From UBA8337 sp937907245 (lineage in GTDB: Bacteria > Pseudomonadota > Alphaproteobacteria > RS24), in NCBI GenBank assembly GCA_965219485.1, contig OZ244774.1, positions 558,001-622,000 of the forward strand: a DNA stretch of 64,000 nucleotides, in the 5' to 3' direction. Made by a program: the position numbers and the translations under genes. This document shows, piece by piece, positions 34,917-43,242 of this stretch (positions within the stretch are counted from its first letter, which is position 1; every line of letters starts with the position of its first letter). The notes under the pieces were generated by a model, which had not been told where the DNA came from, did no database searches, and saw only the letters and a program-made list of their open reading frames with translations.

Positions 34917-36014
34917 CTAAACGTTAAAGCGGAACAACATCACGTCGCCATCTTTGACGATGTAGTCTTTGCCTTCTTGGCGCAGGCGACCTGCGTCGCG
35001 TGCGCCCTGTTCGCCTTTATGCTCCACATAATCGCTATAGCCAATGGTTTCGGCTTTAATGAAACCTCGCTCAAAATCGGTATGGATGACGCCCGCCGCT
35101 TGCGGCGCGGACGAGCCGTCGGAAACCGTCCAAGCGCGGGCTTCTTTGGGGCCAGCGGTGAAATAAGTAATCAGCTTCAACAGCGCATAGCCTTGGCGAA
35201 TGAGCCGGTTAAGGCCGGGCTCTGCCAGTCCAAGGCTTTCGAGATATTCTAGGCGTTCGGCATCGTCTAATTGCGCCAATTCTTCTTCGATACGCGCGGA
35301 GATAACCACGCTTTGCGCGCCTTCGCTGGCGGCGCGTTCGGCCACTTTGGCCGACAGACTATTGCCACTTCCGGCGCTATCTTCTTCTACGTTGCATACA
35401 TAAATCACCGGTTTGGAGGTGATTAACTGTAAATTATTATACTCGCGCTGGCGGTCTTCTGGAATGTCGGCGTTACGAGCCGGACGGCCTTCGCGCAATT
35501 CGGCCAGAGCCAATTCCACCAGTTCCAGTTCGGCAGCGGCGTCTTTATCTTTGGCCGACGATTTTTTGCGCAAGTTAGCCTCGCGTTTCTCTAAGCTTTC
35601 CAAATCGGCGAGCATCAGCTCGGTTTCCACCACATCGGCATCAGAAAGCGGGTTAATGGCGCCTTCCACATGGGTGATGTCGTCGTCTTCAAAACAGCGC
35701 AACACATGGGCAATGGCGTCGACTTCGCGAATGTTGGCCAAAAACTGATTGCCCAGTCCTTCGCCTTTCGAGGCGCCGCGAACCAGCCCAGCAATGTCGA
35801 CAAAGCTCAGGCGAGTGGGGATGCGGGTGGCGGATTGGGCTATCTCGGCCAGCGCATCTAGGCGCTCGTCGGGCACGGCCACATCGCCGACATTTGGCTC
35901 AATCGTGCAGAAAGGAAAATTGGCTGCTTGGGCATTGGCGGTTTTCGTCAATGCATTGAACAGGGTCGATTTGCCTACGTTGGGCAGGCCAACAATACCG
36001 CATTTAAATCCCAT
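34917..36014 (-). CDS. ychF: Ribosome-associated GTP/ATPase YchF
   Basis: 365-residue P-loop ATPase of the Obg superfamily. Walker A GLPNVGKST (residues 8-16), a DIAGLVRGASKGEGLGN switch region near 70, and the non-canonical nucleotide-specificity element in place of NKxD explain ATP preference in the family. A C-terminal TGS domain (ending DYIVKDGDVMLFRFNV) binds the ribosome. Lies directly downstream of pth in the classic pth-ychF pair. AAGGA nine bases upstream of the ATG overlaps the old pth tail. Confidence 0.95.
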   Translation of the reverse strand: MGFKCGIVGLPNVGKSTLFNALTKTANAQAANFPFCTIEPNVGDVAVPDERLDALAEIAQSATRIPTRLSFVDIAGLVRGASKGEGLGNQFLANIREVDAIAHVLRCFEDDDITHVEGAINPLSDADVVETELMLADLESLEKREANLRKKSSAKDKDAAAELELVELALAELREGRPARNADIPEDRQREYNNLQLITSKPVIYVCNVEEDSAGSGNSLSAKVAERAASEGAQSVVISARIEEELAQLDDAERLEYLESLGLAEPGLNRLIRQGYALLKLITYFTAGPKEARAWTVSDGSSAPQAAGVIHTDFERGFIKAETIGYSDYVEHKGEQGARDAGRLRQEGKDYIVKDGDVMLFRFNV

Positions 36015-36080
36015 GGTTTATCCTTCCGGTGTTTCATCTTTTTTGGCTTTCGCCGCTTTGGGTTTAGCGGGCTCAGGTAG

Positions 36081-36158
36081 AACCCCCTTCATTATATTTG
36101 GTCGGGGGTGGTAACCCCCTTCACTATATTTGCTCAGGGGGGATACCCCCCTTCATTG
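36081..36158. repeat. 32-bp tandem hairpin repeats at the 3' end of pth
   Basis: Two adjacent 32-bp units (36081-36112 and 36113-36144) and a 14-bp partial third (36145-36158). Each starts AACCCCCTTCA, continues TATATTTG and ends in a G-run, so each can fold into a C-run/G-run hairpin. They supply the present pth stop codon. The two units add 64 bp, which is not a multiple of three. Looks like a local duplication or a small hairpin element. Confidence 0.85.
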
Positions 36159-36726
36159 CTTCCACGACCCGTGTTTGATAGGTCGCATCTTCGCCCTCGA
36201 CTGCCAAAGGGGCGTTGTCGCAAAGGGCGGTTAAAAATTCGGCCAACCAGTCTTGGTCAGCTTTGGCAAAATCTCCCAGCACATGGCCGGTTACTTTGTC
36301 TTTATGGCCCGGATGGCCAATGCCCAATCGGGCGCGGCGAAAATCTGTGCCCATATGAGCTTTGATGCTGCGTAAGCCATTGTGGCCCGCCAGGCCGCCG
36401 TCGCGCCGCATCCGAAGTTTGCCGGGCGGCAGGTCTAGCTCATCATAGAAAACCAAGACTTGGCTGCCTTCGAGCTTATAAAAATTCACGGCTTCCGCGA
36501 CGCTCACGCCGCTTTTGTTCATGAAGGTCTGGGGTTTCAGCAGCAAGACCTTTTCCGGCCCCTTGGCTGTCGGGATAAGCCCTTGCGCCACCAGCCCATG
36601 AAACTTGTCTTTAAACGGGGCAAAAGAATAGGCCTCGGCCAGAGCGTCCATCACCATAAAACCTATATTGTGTCGGTTTTTGGCGTATTTCGCTTCTGGA
36701 TTTCCGAGGCCTATAAATAGCTGCAT
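36124..36726 (-). CDS. pth: Peptidyl-tRNA hydrolase (tail altered by repeats)
   Basis: 200-residue hydrolase that frees tRNA from prematurely released peptidyl-tRNA. GLGNPEAKYAKNRHNIGFM (near 6-24) carries the catalytic His, PQTFMNKSG near 66, and FRRARLGIGHPG near 130 are intact. The last residues are encoded by the tandem repeat array and end in IPPEQI. Beyond the array, at 36018-36092, a 24-codon Lys/Ala/Pro-rich reading frame looks like the former Pth tail in another frame. The catalytic domain is complete, so activity is probably kept. Confidence 0.93.
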   Translation of the reverse strand: MQLFIGLGNPEAKYAKNRHNIGFMVMDALAEAYSFAPFKDKFHGLVAQGLIPTAKGPEKVLLLKPQTFMNKSGVSVAEAVNFYKLEGSQVLVFYDELDLPPGKLRMRRDGGLAGHNGLRSIKAHMGTDFRRARLGIGHPGHKDKVTGHVLGDFAKADQDWLAEFLTALCDNAPLAVEGEDATYQTRVVEAMKGGIPPEQI

Positions 36727-36788
36727 CGTGTCACCTTATCGGAGATTTTCATCTCTGTCAGGTTTGCCACAAGAGAGGGGCGGGAAGA

Positions 36789-37454
36789 TTACTCTTCGCC
36801 GCCTTCTTGTGCTTCCGCTTCTGCTGCTTCTGCTGCGGCTTCTTCGGCTTCGGCTGCATCTTCGGCTTCTTCGGCTTCACTACGCAAGGCAGCAGGTGCT
36901 GCAATGGTAACAATGGTGAAGTCACGATCGGTAATCACCGGCTCCACGCCATCTGGCAGATTAATCTCAGAGATGTGAATGCTGTCATTCATTTGCGCGT
37001 CGGCCAGATCCAGATCAATTGATTCTGGAATATTGTCGGCCGGGCAATTCAGCTCAATGGTGTAGCGAACCACGTTCAACACGCCGCCCATTTTAAGACC
37101 AGGACAGGTTTCTTCGTTGAGGAAGTTCACGCTCACTTCAACCGCAATTTTCGCGTCTTTACCAAGGCGCAGAAAATCAGCATGAAGAATATCATCGCGA
37201 ACGGGGTGCAATTGCACATCACGTGCAATGGCGCGTTGTTTTTTACCATCTACTTCAATCTCAATAAGCGTGCTGAGCAAGCGCCCTGTGTTGAAGATTT
37301 TGGTGATCTCACGGCTGTTCACCGAGATACCTTCGGGGGCTTCTTTTCCCCCATAAATAACGGCCGGCACTAGTCCCTCACGACGTAATGCACGAGCGAC
37401 CCCCTTACCGGCCCGTTCCCGCTGTTCAGCGGCTAAAACTATAATGTCAGACAT
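36789..37454 (-). CDS. rplY: Ribosomal protein bL25, Ctc form
   Basis: 221-residue long-form L25 (Ctc) binding 5S rRNA. The N-terminal domain begins IIVLAAEQRERAGKGVARALRREG and contains PAVIYGGKE; the C-terminal beta domain is followed by an acidic Glu/Ala tail (about 25 residues), common in alphaproteobacteria. Start ATG 37454 is set by GGAG eight bases upstream; a longer frame from 37499 lacks an RBS. Located prs-rplY-pth-ychF as in many alphaproteobacteria. Confidence 0.94.
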   Translation of the reverse strand: MSDIIVLAAEQRERAGKGVARALRREGLVPAVIYGGKEAPEGISVNSREITKIFNTGRLLSTLIEIEVDGKKQRAIARDVQLHPVRDDILHADFLRLGKDAKIAVEVSVNFLNEETCPGLKMGGVLNVVRYTIELNCPADNIPESIDLDLADAQMNDSIHISEINLPDGVEPVITDRDFTIVTIAAPAALRSEAEEAEDAAEAEEAAAEAAEAEAQEGGEE

Positions 37455-37549
37455 ATCTGTCTCCTTTGTTGCGATATTTCCCGACATAGCCCATGCCATG
37501 CCGGTCAGACCGGGTTTCCTCCAGGGGTGTAAAACCGGATCGTGGGCGG

Positions 37550-37578
37550 GTTATAGCTGTGAAACCCGCAAGTTTCAA
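37550..37578 (-). promoter_or_regulatory. rplY promoter with overlapping inverted repeat
   Basis: On the minus strand, TTGAAA (37578-37573), 17-bp spacer, TATAAC (37555-37550). A 7-bp inverted repeat, GCGGGTT (37546-37552) and AACCCGC (37563-37569), covers the -10 and half the spacer. No T-run follows it in the direction of transcription, so an operator is likelier than a terminator. Transcription would begin about 90 bp before rplY. Confidence 0.6.
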
Positions 37579-37599
37579 TAGAAATGCTTCGGCTTGGGT

Positions 37600-38535
37600 T
37601 TAGTCAAACAAGCTCGAAACCGAGTGTTCATCGGATGTGCGGCGCATGGCCTCGCCAATCAGGGGAGCGATTTTGATAACGTCGAATTTTGGCGACGCAA
37701 GAATTTCGGCAGTCGGCTGAATGGTGTCGGTAATCAGCAGGTTTTCGAGCTGCGATTTATTTACCCGCTCGACCGCTTGGCCCGACAAAACGCCGTGGGT
37801 TACATAGCCAGAAACCGAGGTGGCGCCAGCATTGATGAGCGCAGTGGCGGCATTGCAAAGCGTGCCCGCACTGTCGACGATATCATCGACCAGCAAACAA
37901 GCGCGGCCCGATACATCGCCAATAATATTCATCACTTCGCTTTCGCCAGCGCGTTCGCGGCGTTTGTCCACAATTGCCAAATCAGCACCAATGCGATTTC
38001 CCAGTGCGCGCGTGCGCACCACGCCGCCCACATCAGGGCTAACCACCATCAGCTCCTGGTCTTTTTTGAAGCGACTTTTAATATCATCGACAAATACGGG
38101 AGCGGCGAACAGATTATCGGTTGGGATATCGAAGAAGCCTTGAATTTGGCCAGCGTGCAAATCGAGCGTCAGCACGCGGTCGGCGCCAGAGGCTTCCATC
38201 AAATTGGCTACCAATTTGGCTGAAATAGGGGTGCGAGGCCCCATTTTACGGTCTTGGCGGGCATAGCCGAAATACGGCAGAACAGCGGTAATGCGTCGCG
38301 CAGAGGCGCGCCGTAGGGCGTCGATGATGATTAGTAATTCCATCATATGGTCATTGGCCGGTGCAGAGGTGGATTGCACGATGAACACATCCTCGCCGCG
38401 CATATTCTCTAAAATCTCGACAAAAACTTCATTATCGGCAAAGCGGCGAACGGTGGCTTCGGCTAGGGGCACGCCCAAATATTTACTTACTTCTTCGGCT
38501 AAGGGAATGTTGCTGTTACCGGCTATAATTTTCAT
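37600..38535 (-). CDS. prs: Ribose-phosphate pyrophosphokinase
   Basis: 311-residue PRPP synthase supplying purine, pyrimidine, His and Trp synthesis. GNSNIPLAEEVSKYLG at the start, the flexible-loop/ATP motif FGYARQDRK, DLHAGQIQGFFDIPTDNLFA (near 128), and the PRPP-binding loop CLLVDDIVDSAGTL near 215 are intact. Start ATG 38535 has GGAG upstream. Preceded by a perfect hairpin at 38584-38604. Confidence 0.96.
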   Translation of the reverse strand: MKIIAGNSNIPLAEEVSKYLGVPLAEATVRRFADNEVFVEILENMRGEDVFIVQSTSAPANDHMMELLIIIDALRRASARRITAVLPYFGYARQDRKMGPRTPISAKLVANLMEASGADRVLTLDLHAGQIQGFFDIPTDNLFAAPVFVDDIKSRFKKDQELMVVSPDVGGVVRTRALGNRIGADLAIVDKRRERAGESEVMNIIGDVSGRACLLVDDIVDSAGTLCNAATALINAGATSVSGYVTHGVLSGQAVERVNKSQLENLLITDTIQPTAEILASPKFDVIKIAPLIGEAMRRTSDEHSVSSLFD

Positions 38536-38583
38536 GAGACCATCTCCAAAATCTATCCTCTCCTTGAATAACAAAGCCGCGTG

Positions 38584-38604
38584 AGATTCGCTATTTGCGA
38601 ATCT
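38584..38604. promoter_or_regulatory. Inverted repeat upstream of prs
   Basis: AGATTCGC (38584-38591), TATTT, GCGAATCT (38597-38604): a perfect 8-bp stem, 49 bp before prs. No T-run on the minus strand, so operator or 5' UTR hairpin rather than a terminator of pgeF. Confidence 0.5.
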
Positions 38605-38666
38605 AACTTATTGCCTTTGAAGCGCTCCGGCGCCGGTCTATGCACAGGTTTGTGCCTCTAAATTGT

Positions 38667-39434
38667 CTAGGGCAGGCAAATGGCCGAGATTTGACGACCA
38701 TAATCGGGCTCGCCGCGATGGGTGGTGCGTCGATACGAGAAAAACGCATCCGTTTCTTGATAAGTGCAAAGCCCCATTTGGCCAACATTCGCGTCGCTCA
38801 AACCGCTCCGGATTAATTGGCGGGTCACAAAACTTGGCAAATCGAACATATGATGGCCTGTTTTGCCCGTGGGGGAGGCCATGAATAAGTCGAGGTCATC
38901 GGCAAAATGGCTTTCAAAGCGCGCGATAAACTCGGGCCCCACTTCATAGGCGGCTTGCGAAATGCAAGGGCCGACCACTGCCTTTATATGTTCGCGACGC
39001 CCCCCATGTTGGCACATCGTCTGCACCACAGTTTGCGCAATACCCTCAAAGGCGCCACGCCATCCGCTATGCGCCGCGCCAATAACACCCGCTTCCACGT
39101 CGGCCAAAAGAATAGGCGCGCAGTCTGCCGCCAAAGCCCCAATCGCCAAGCCAGGCGTCGCCGTCACCAGCGCGTCGGCGGGCAGGCCTTGTTGCGGTGC
39201 GTCAATAAATTCAGTCACGATACTATGGCTTTGATACCCCGTAACCAAATCATCGGCGCCCAAAGCCAGGCGCACGCGGTCGCGGTTTTCCAACACATGG
39301 GCAGGCTCATCTTGTGAGCCGAGGCCAATGTTTAAACTGTCATAAAGGCCGCTAGAAACGCCGCCAAGGCGGGTGAAAAACCCATGATTGGTGCCAGCCA
39401 AAAGCTTGGCTTGATGATATTTTAATTGGCTCAT
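38667..39434 (-). CDS. pgeF: Peptidoglycan editing factor (laccase-domain, YfiH family)
   Basis: 255-residue copper/zinc amidase-like protein. YfiH/laccase-domain motifs: GFFTRLGGVSSGLYDSLN near 18, ALAADCAPILLAD near 100 with Cys, GAAHSGWRGA with the metal His, and VGPCISQAAYEVG near 150 with a further Cys. It removes mis-incorporated amino acids from muropeptide precursors; older work assigned purine-nucleoside activity. Overlaps the upstream methyltransferase by 4 nt. Confidence 0.9.
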   Translation of the reverse strand: MSQLKYHQAKLLAGTNHGFFTRLGGVSSGLYDSLNIGLGSQDEPAHVLENRDRVRLALGADDLVTGYQSHSIVTEFIDAPQQGLPADALVTATPGLAIGALAADCAPILLADVEAGVIGAAHSGWRGAFEGIAQTVVQTMCQHGGRREHIKAVVGPCISQAAYEVGPEFIARFESHFADDLDLFMASPTGKTGHHMFDLPSFVTRQLIRSGLSDANVGQMGLCTYQETDAFFSYRRTTHRGEPDYGRQISAICLP

Positions 39435-40552
39435 GTATCCGTCTTCAAGCTTAACCCAGCCAAAGGTGGCATGGCTTTATGTGCGACACCCAAAACTTTA
39501 AACAGCGTTCCCATTTCATCGGGAGCGGCAAGGCGGGCGCGTTCGCTTTGGATTTGCGTTTCGCGACCGGGGCTAGATTGCATTAATTGTTGGGCGCGTA
39601 AATTTAGCCCCAAGCTCTCAAGAAACGCGCCTTGCGTGGCCACGGGGGCTACGTCTAAATCAGCCGCTTCGGCCAAATGCGCCAGCACAGGAAAATTCAC
39701 ATGTGCGGTAATATCAGCCATGCCCGGGGCTTCCAGCGGGTCGACAAAGCGGTGTTCTTTGAGTGCTTGAAAACTATCGCCGCAGGCTTTGGTGGCATGG
39801 CCATAATCGATCACCAAAGCGGCGCCGCCATGCTGGGCGATATGCGCGCAAAGTTGGCGCATGGCCGCTTCGCCTTGGGGGCAGGTCTCGACGATGGCTT
39901 GGTCTTCTATTGTCTCTAATAATGTGTCTGGCAGGCAGGCTTTGGCGGCCTCGGAAAAATCGGGCTCGGCGATATCTTGCGGCACGAACACCAGCCTATT
40001 GTTTTGGGCACCGACGCATATTTCTTGCCAGCCTGTAGCGGTTTTTCGGGTTTGGCGAATAGGCAGCGCGTCAAAAAATTCATTGGCCACCAGCAAGCAA
40101 GGCATGGCGGGCAGGGTGGTCATATCGTCGTGCCAATGGGCGTCTACGTCTTTGCCCACGGCTTGTTTTTGCGCTTGGCGCAAAGCGGGGCTGGTCTCGA
40201 CGAAATGCACTTGCGCGCTCTCGGGAAAGCCCGGCAAAACGTGCCCGACGCGCAAAACATCGGCCATCAGCGTGCCGCGTCCCGGGCCCAATTCGACCAG
40301 AGCAAACGGGTCGGGTCGCCCCATTCGGTTCCATAAATCCGCTAGCCAAGTGCCGATTAGCTCACCAAACATTTGGCTAACTTCGGGCGCGGTAATAAAG
40401 TCGCCGCCATCTGCATCGGGGGCGCCAAAGGGGCGGCGTTGCATGTAATAGCCATGCTCAGGGTCAGCCAAAGCGCGCGCCATATAAGCGTCCAAAGGCA
40501 TGGGGCCATGGGCGGCAATCTCCTCTAACAAAATGTCTTTTAAGGCACTCAT
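39431..40552 (-). CDS. SAM-dependent methyltransferase of the MidA/NDUFAF7 family
   Basis: 373-residue enzyme of the DUF185 family. ALVELGPGRGTLMADVLRV (near 84) is the SAM motif; LVANEFFDALPIRQ near 150 and LVIDYGHATKACGDSFQALK near 240 are family-specific. Mitochondrial members methylate complex I subunit NDUFS2; the bacterial target is probably the NuoD homologue. Immediately follows lgt and overlaps pgeF by 4 nt; this lgt-methyltransferase-pgeF order recurs in alphaproteobacteria. Confidence 0.88.
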   Translation of the reverse strand: MSALKDILLEEIAAHGPMPLDAYMARALADPEHGYYMQRRPFGAPDADGGDFITAPEVSQMFGELIGTWLADLWNRMGRPDPFALVELGPGRGTLMADVLRVGHVLPGFPESAQVHFVETSPALRQAQKQAVGKDVDAHWHDDMTTLPAMPCLLVANEFFDALPIRQTRKTATGWQEICVGAQNNRLVFVPQDIAEPDFSEAAKACLPDTLLETIEDQAIVETCPQGEAAMRQLCAHIAQHGGAALVIDYGHATKACGDSFQALKEHRFVDPLEAPGMADITAHVNFPVLAHLAEAADLDVAPVATQGAFLESLGLNLRAQQLMQSSPGRETQIQSERARLAAPDEMGTLFKVLGVAHKAMPPLAGLSLKTDT

Positions 40553-41380
40553 TTACTTGGCGTTGGCTTTTACCAGAGCCCAATAGACAAAGCCAAAACC
40601 GGCGCCAATCATCGGCAGCGATAAAACCTGCCCCATGGTAATGGCGTCGAATAAAAATCCAAGGTGCGCGTCGGGCTCGCGAAACAATTCGACAAAAGCG
40701 CGCGAGACCCCATAGCCGATAAGGAATAGTCCCGTAAGAAGCCCAGGCTTCGACAGGGCTTTAAATTTCCAAGCCAAAACATTCAGCACGATCAGCAACA
40801 AAACCCCTTCGAGGGCGGCCTCATAAAGTTGGCTTGGGTGGCGCGGCAAGGGCCCGCCATTTGGAAATATAACTGCCCAAGGCACATCGGTAACCCGGCC
40901 CCATAATTCGCTATTGATGAAATTGGCGAGGCGTCCGAACAAAAGTCCTAAAGGCGCGGTAATGGCCACCATATCGCCCAGTGCCAACAGCGGAATGGCG
41001 CGCTTTCGGGCAAATAGAATGACACAAATAATCACCCCCAAGGCGCCGCCATGAAACGACATGCCGCCTTGCCAGACAGCCAGTGCATCGCCCGGATTGG
41101 CGAGATAATAGCTGGTGTTATAAAACAGCACATAGCCAAGCCGCCCGCCCAAGATGACGCCCAAAGTTATCCAAAGCAGCATGTCGTCGATGTCGTCTTC
41201 GGTCGCGGGTGTAGCCAGCCCGTTGGGTAGCGCTCCCTTACCCCATAAAGCCGGGTTGCGGGTAAGACGAACAATATATTTCCAGCCCGCCACTAGGCCA
41301 ATAATATAGGCCAGCGAATACCAACGTATCGCGAGGGGACCAAGTTCAAAAATCACCGGATCAATGTTGGGAAAAGGCAT
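40553..41380 (-). CDS. lgt: Prolipoprotein diacylglyceryl transferase
   Basis: 275-residue inner-membrane enzyme that attaches diacylglycerol to the lipobox Cys. IRWYSLAYIIGL (near 21), the GGMSFHGGALG motif near 102 with the catalytic His, and GRLANFINSELWGR near 143 are intact, with about seven helices. It would process the two lipoproteins at the left of the window. Start ATG 41380 rather than a longer in-frame start; the Shine-Dalgarno is weak. Divergent from ubiK. Confidence 0.95.
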   Translation of the reverse strand: MPFPNIDPVIFELGPLAIRWYSLAYIIGLVAGWKYIVRLTRNPALWGKGALPNGLATPATEDDIDDMLLWITLGVILGGRLGYVLFYNTSYYLANPGDALAVWQGGMSFHGGALGVIICVILFARKRAIPLLALGDMVAITAPLGLLFGRLANFINSELWGRVTDVPWAVIFPNGGPLPRHPSQLYEAALEGVLLLIVLNVLAWKFKALSKPGLLTGLFLIGYGVSRAFVELFREPDAHLGFLFDAITMGQVLSLPMIGAGFGFVYWALVKANAK

Positions 41381-41452
41381 GAGGCAATCCGTCTCTAAAA
41401 AAGTCGCAAAATATGCTTGCAATATAGCACGCGCTCATCAATCTTGCTGCTT

Positions 41453-41728
41453 ATGAGTGATATGAAAAGAAAAATTATCGATGATTTGGGTGGCATGGTC
41501 TCTGGACTCGGTATTGCGGCACAAGGCGCACGCGAAGAAATAGAGCAGGCCGTGCGCGGACGCGTGGATGCAATGCTGGCTGAACACGGCTTGGTATCGC
41601 GCGAAGAATTCGAGGCGGTTCGCGAAATGGCGGTGGCTGCGCGCGAAGAAAACAGCCAGCTCGGCGAGCAAATAAATCAGCTTCGTGCCGATTTAGAGGC
41701 GCTTCAAAAGACTAAAAAAGCCAAATAA
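41453..41728 (+). CDS. UbiK-family accessory factor
   Basis: 91-residue coiled-coil protein of the BMFP/UbiK (YqiC) family: DDLGGMVSGLGIAAQGAREE near the start, then VDAMLAEHGLVSREEFEAVREM and a C-terminal helix ending in a Lys-rich tail. It is thought to assist the aerobic ubiquinone biosynthesis complex at membranes. ATG 41453; divergent from lgt over a short region. Confidence 0.85.
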   Translation: MSDMKRKIIDDLGGMVSGLGIAAQGAREEIEQAVRGRVDAMLAEHGLVSREEFEAVREMAVAAREENSQLGEQINQLRADLEALQKTKKAK

Positions 41729-41903
41729 AGACAAAGAATCAGCGATCTTCATGCCGGTCTTGCGCGGTTTTCACAAAGGTCGTGGATTAAATTCAGCTTC
41801 CCTGTTTATCGCTTTTATCGACTCAGTGAATCAGACAATCTCAGTAGTGGTTGAGGGGACACCTACCCCCTATATGTAGTCATTACTTAACGAGGTCGCC
41901 TGA

Positions 41904-42398
41904 ATGAGCTCCGCAATTGCCCATAATATCGACATTGAGCATCCAATCGATTTGATTGAGGGGCTGGCTTGCGCGCATGAATGGCCTTGCGAACGCGGCA
42001 CGCAAGATGATGTGAATGTTTGCATTTCTGGCGTCCATAGCGATTATCATTTGGCTATTAGTTGGCGCCCAGACCTCGGTGGCCTGCATGTCGCCAGTGT
42101 TCTCGACACGCGCGCCCCAAAGGCTAAACGCGCAGACGTGCATGAGCTATTGGCGCTCATCAATGAGCAATTATGGCTCGGCCATTTCGACATTTGGTCC
42201 GGCGATGGCGCCATCTTGTTCCGCAGCACTATGTTTGTTAGCGGCGGTTTGTCGGAAGGCCAGTGCCAAGAACTTATCAATCATGCGTTAGAAACCTGCG
42301 AACGGTTTTTCCCCGCGTTTCAATTCTTAATCTGGGCGGGTCATTCGCCACAAGAAGCGCTGCAAAGCAGCCTGTTCGAGACACGGGGCGATGCGTAG
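41904..42398 (+). CDS. YbjN-domain protein
   Basis: 164-residue protein of the YbjN family (tandem alpha/beta fold like type III secretion chaperones). SDYHLAISWRPDLGGLHV and LLALINEQLWLGHFDIWSGDG are characteristic of the alphaproteobacterial group. Often a stress-linked, poorly defined role. Overlaps proC by 8 nt, so the two are translated together, as is typical in this class. Confidence 0.85.
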   Translation: MSSAIAHNIDIEHPIDLIEGLACAHEWPCERGTQDDVNVCISGVHSDYHLAISWRPDLGGLHVASVLDTRAPKAKRADVHELLALINEQLWLGHFDIWSGDGAILFRSTMFVSGGLSEGQCQELINHALETCERFFPAFQFLIWAGHSPQEALQSSLFETRGDA

Positions 42399-43242
42399 TC
42401 ATCTGCAAACGCTGCTAGCTGGCCAAAGCCTGTTTCTTGTGGGCGGTGGTAAAATGGGCATGGCCTTGCTCGAGGGCTGGCTTGCGGCGGGCCTCGAGCC
42501 GAGCCAATTTTTCGTCCAAGATCCCAAGCCCAGCGAGGCGTTAAAAAACAGCGGTGTTACGCTAAATCCAGACGCTAAAAGCCTCGCTGCCCATGCGCCA
42601 AACATCACTATTTTAGCCATTAAGCCACAATTCATTGAAGCGGTTTTGCCCAAGCTTTCTTTGCCTGACAAATCTCTGGTTATCTCGCTTATGGCCGGCG
42701 TGCCATTGGCCACGCTGAGCGATATGTTGGGCGACAAGCTTGCCTGTATTCGCACGATGCCCAATACGCCCGCCTCCATCGGCAAGGGCATGACGGGGCT
42801 TTATGCAGATGCCAACACGACGCCAGAACAACGCGGCGCCACCGAAGCTTTATTGCAAGCGGTAGGGCAAACCGTCTGGCTAGATACCGAAGCTGCCATC
42901 GATACGGTAACCGCCATTTCCGGTTCGGGGCCTGCGTATATTTTTCATATGGCCGAGGCCCTGGCAGCCGCCGGCGAGCAGCTTGGGCTTCCCCAAAATA
43001 TGGCGCGTCAATTGGCCGAGCAAACCCTTATTGGCGCGGCAGCTATGGTGGAACAAATGGATACGCCGAGTGCCGAGCTGCGCCAAAACGTAACTTCGCC
43101 GGGCGGCACCACGCAGGCGGCTCTGGAAATTTTAATGGCGAAAAACGATGGCCTCGGCCAGCTCATGCAGCGGGCCACGAAAGCCGCGCAAGAGCGAGCT
43201 GTCGCGCTGGCGCAAATCGGAACCGATACAAAAAAAGATTAA
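42391..43242 (+). CDS. proC: Pyrroline-5-carboxylate reductase
   Basis: 283-residue NAD(P)H enzyme for the last step of proline synthesis. N-terminal Rossmann motif LVGGGKMGMALLEGW (near 16), LAIKPQF near 72, RTMPNTPASIGKGMTGLYA near 118 and the SGSGPAYIFHMAEAL and TSPGGTTQAALE substrate motifs are present. Its stop is shared with the convergent histidine kinase stop (TTAA at 43239-43242). Confidence 0.95.
   Translation: MRSHLQTLLAGQSLFLVGGGKMGMALLEGWLAAGLEPSQFFVQDPKPSEALKNSGVTLNPDAKSLAAHAPNITILAIKPQFIEAVLPKLSLPDKSLVISLMAGVPLATLSDMLGDKLACIRTMPNTPASIGKGMTGLYADANTTPEQRGATEALLQAVGQTVWLDTEAAIDTVTAISGSGPAYIFHMAEALAAAGEQLGLPQNMARQLAEQTLIGAAAMVEQMDTPSAELRQNVTSPGGTTQAALEILMAKNDGLGQLMQRATKAAQERAVALAQIGTDTKKD

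Noticed and set aside
36108..36365. Plus-strand 85-codon frame over the pth 3' end
   Set aside because: It is the reverse of pth coding sequence plus the tandem repeats, without RBS or family resemblance.
37455..37499. Longer start for rplY at 37499
   Set aside because: The 15 extra residues lack family similarity, and GGAG is correctly placed for ATG 37454.
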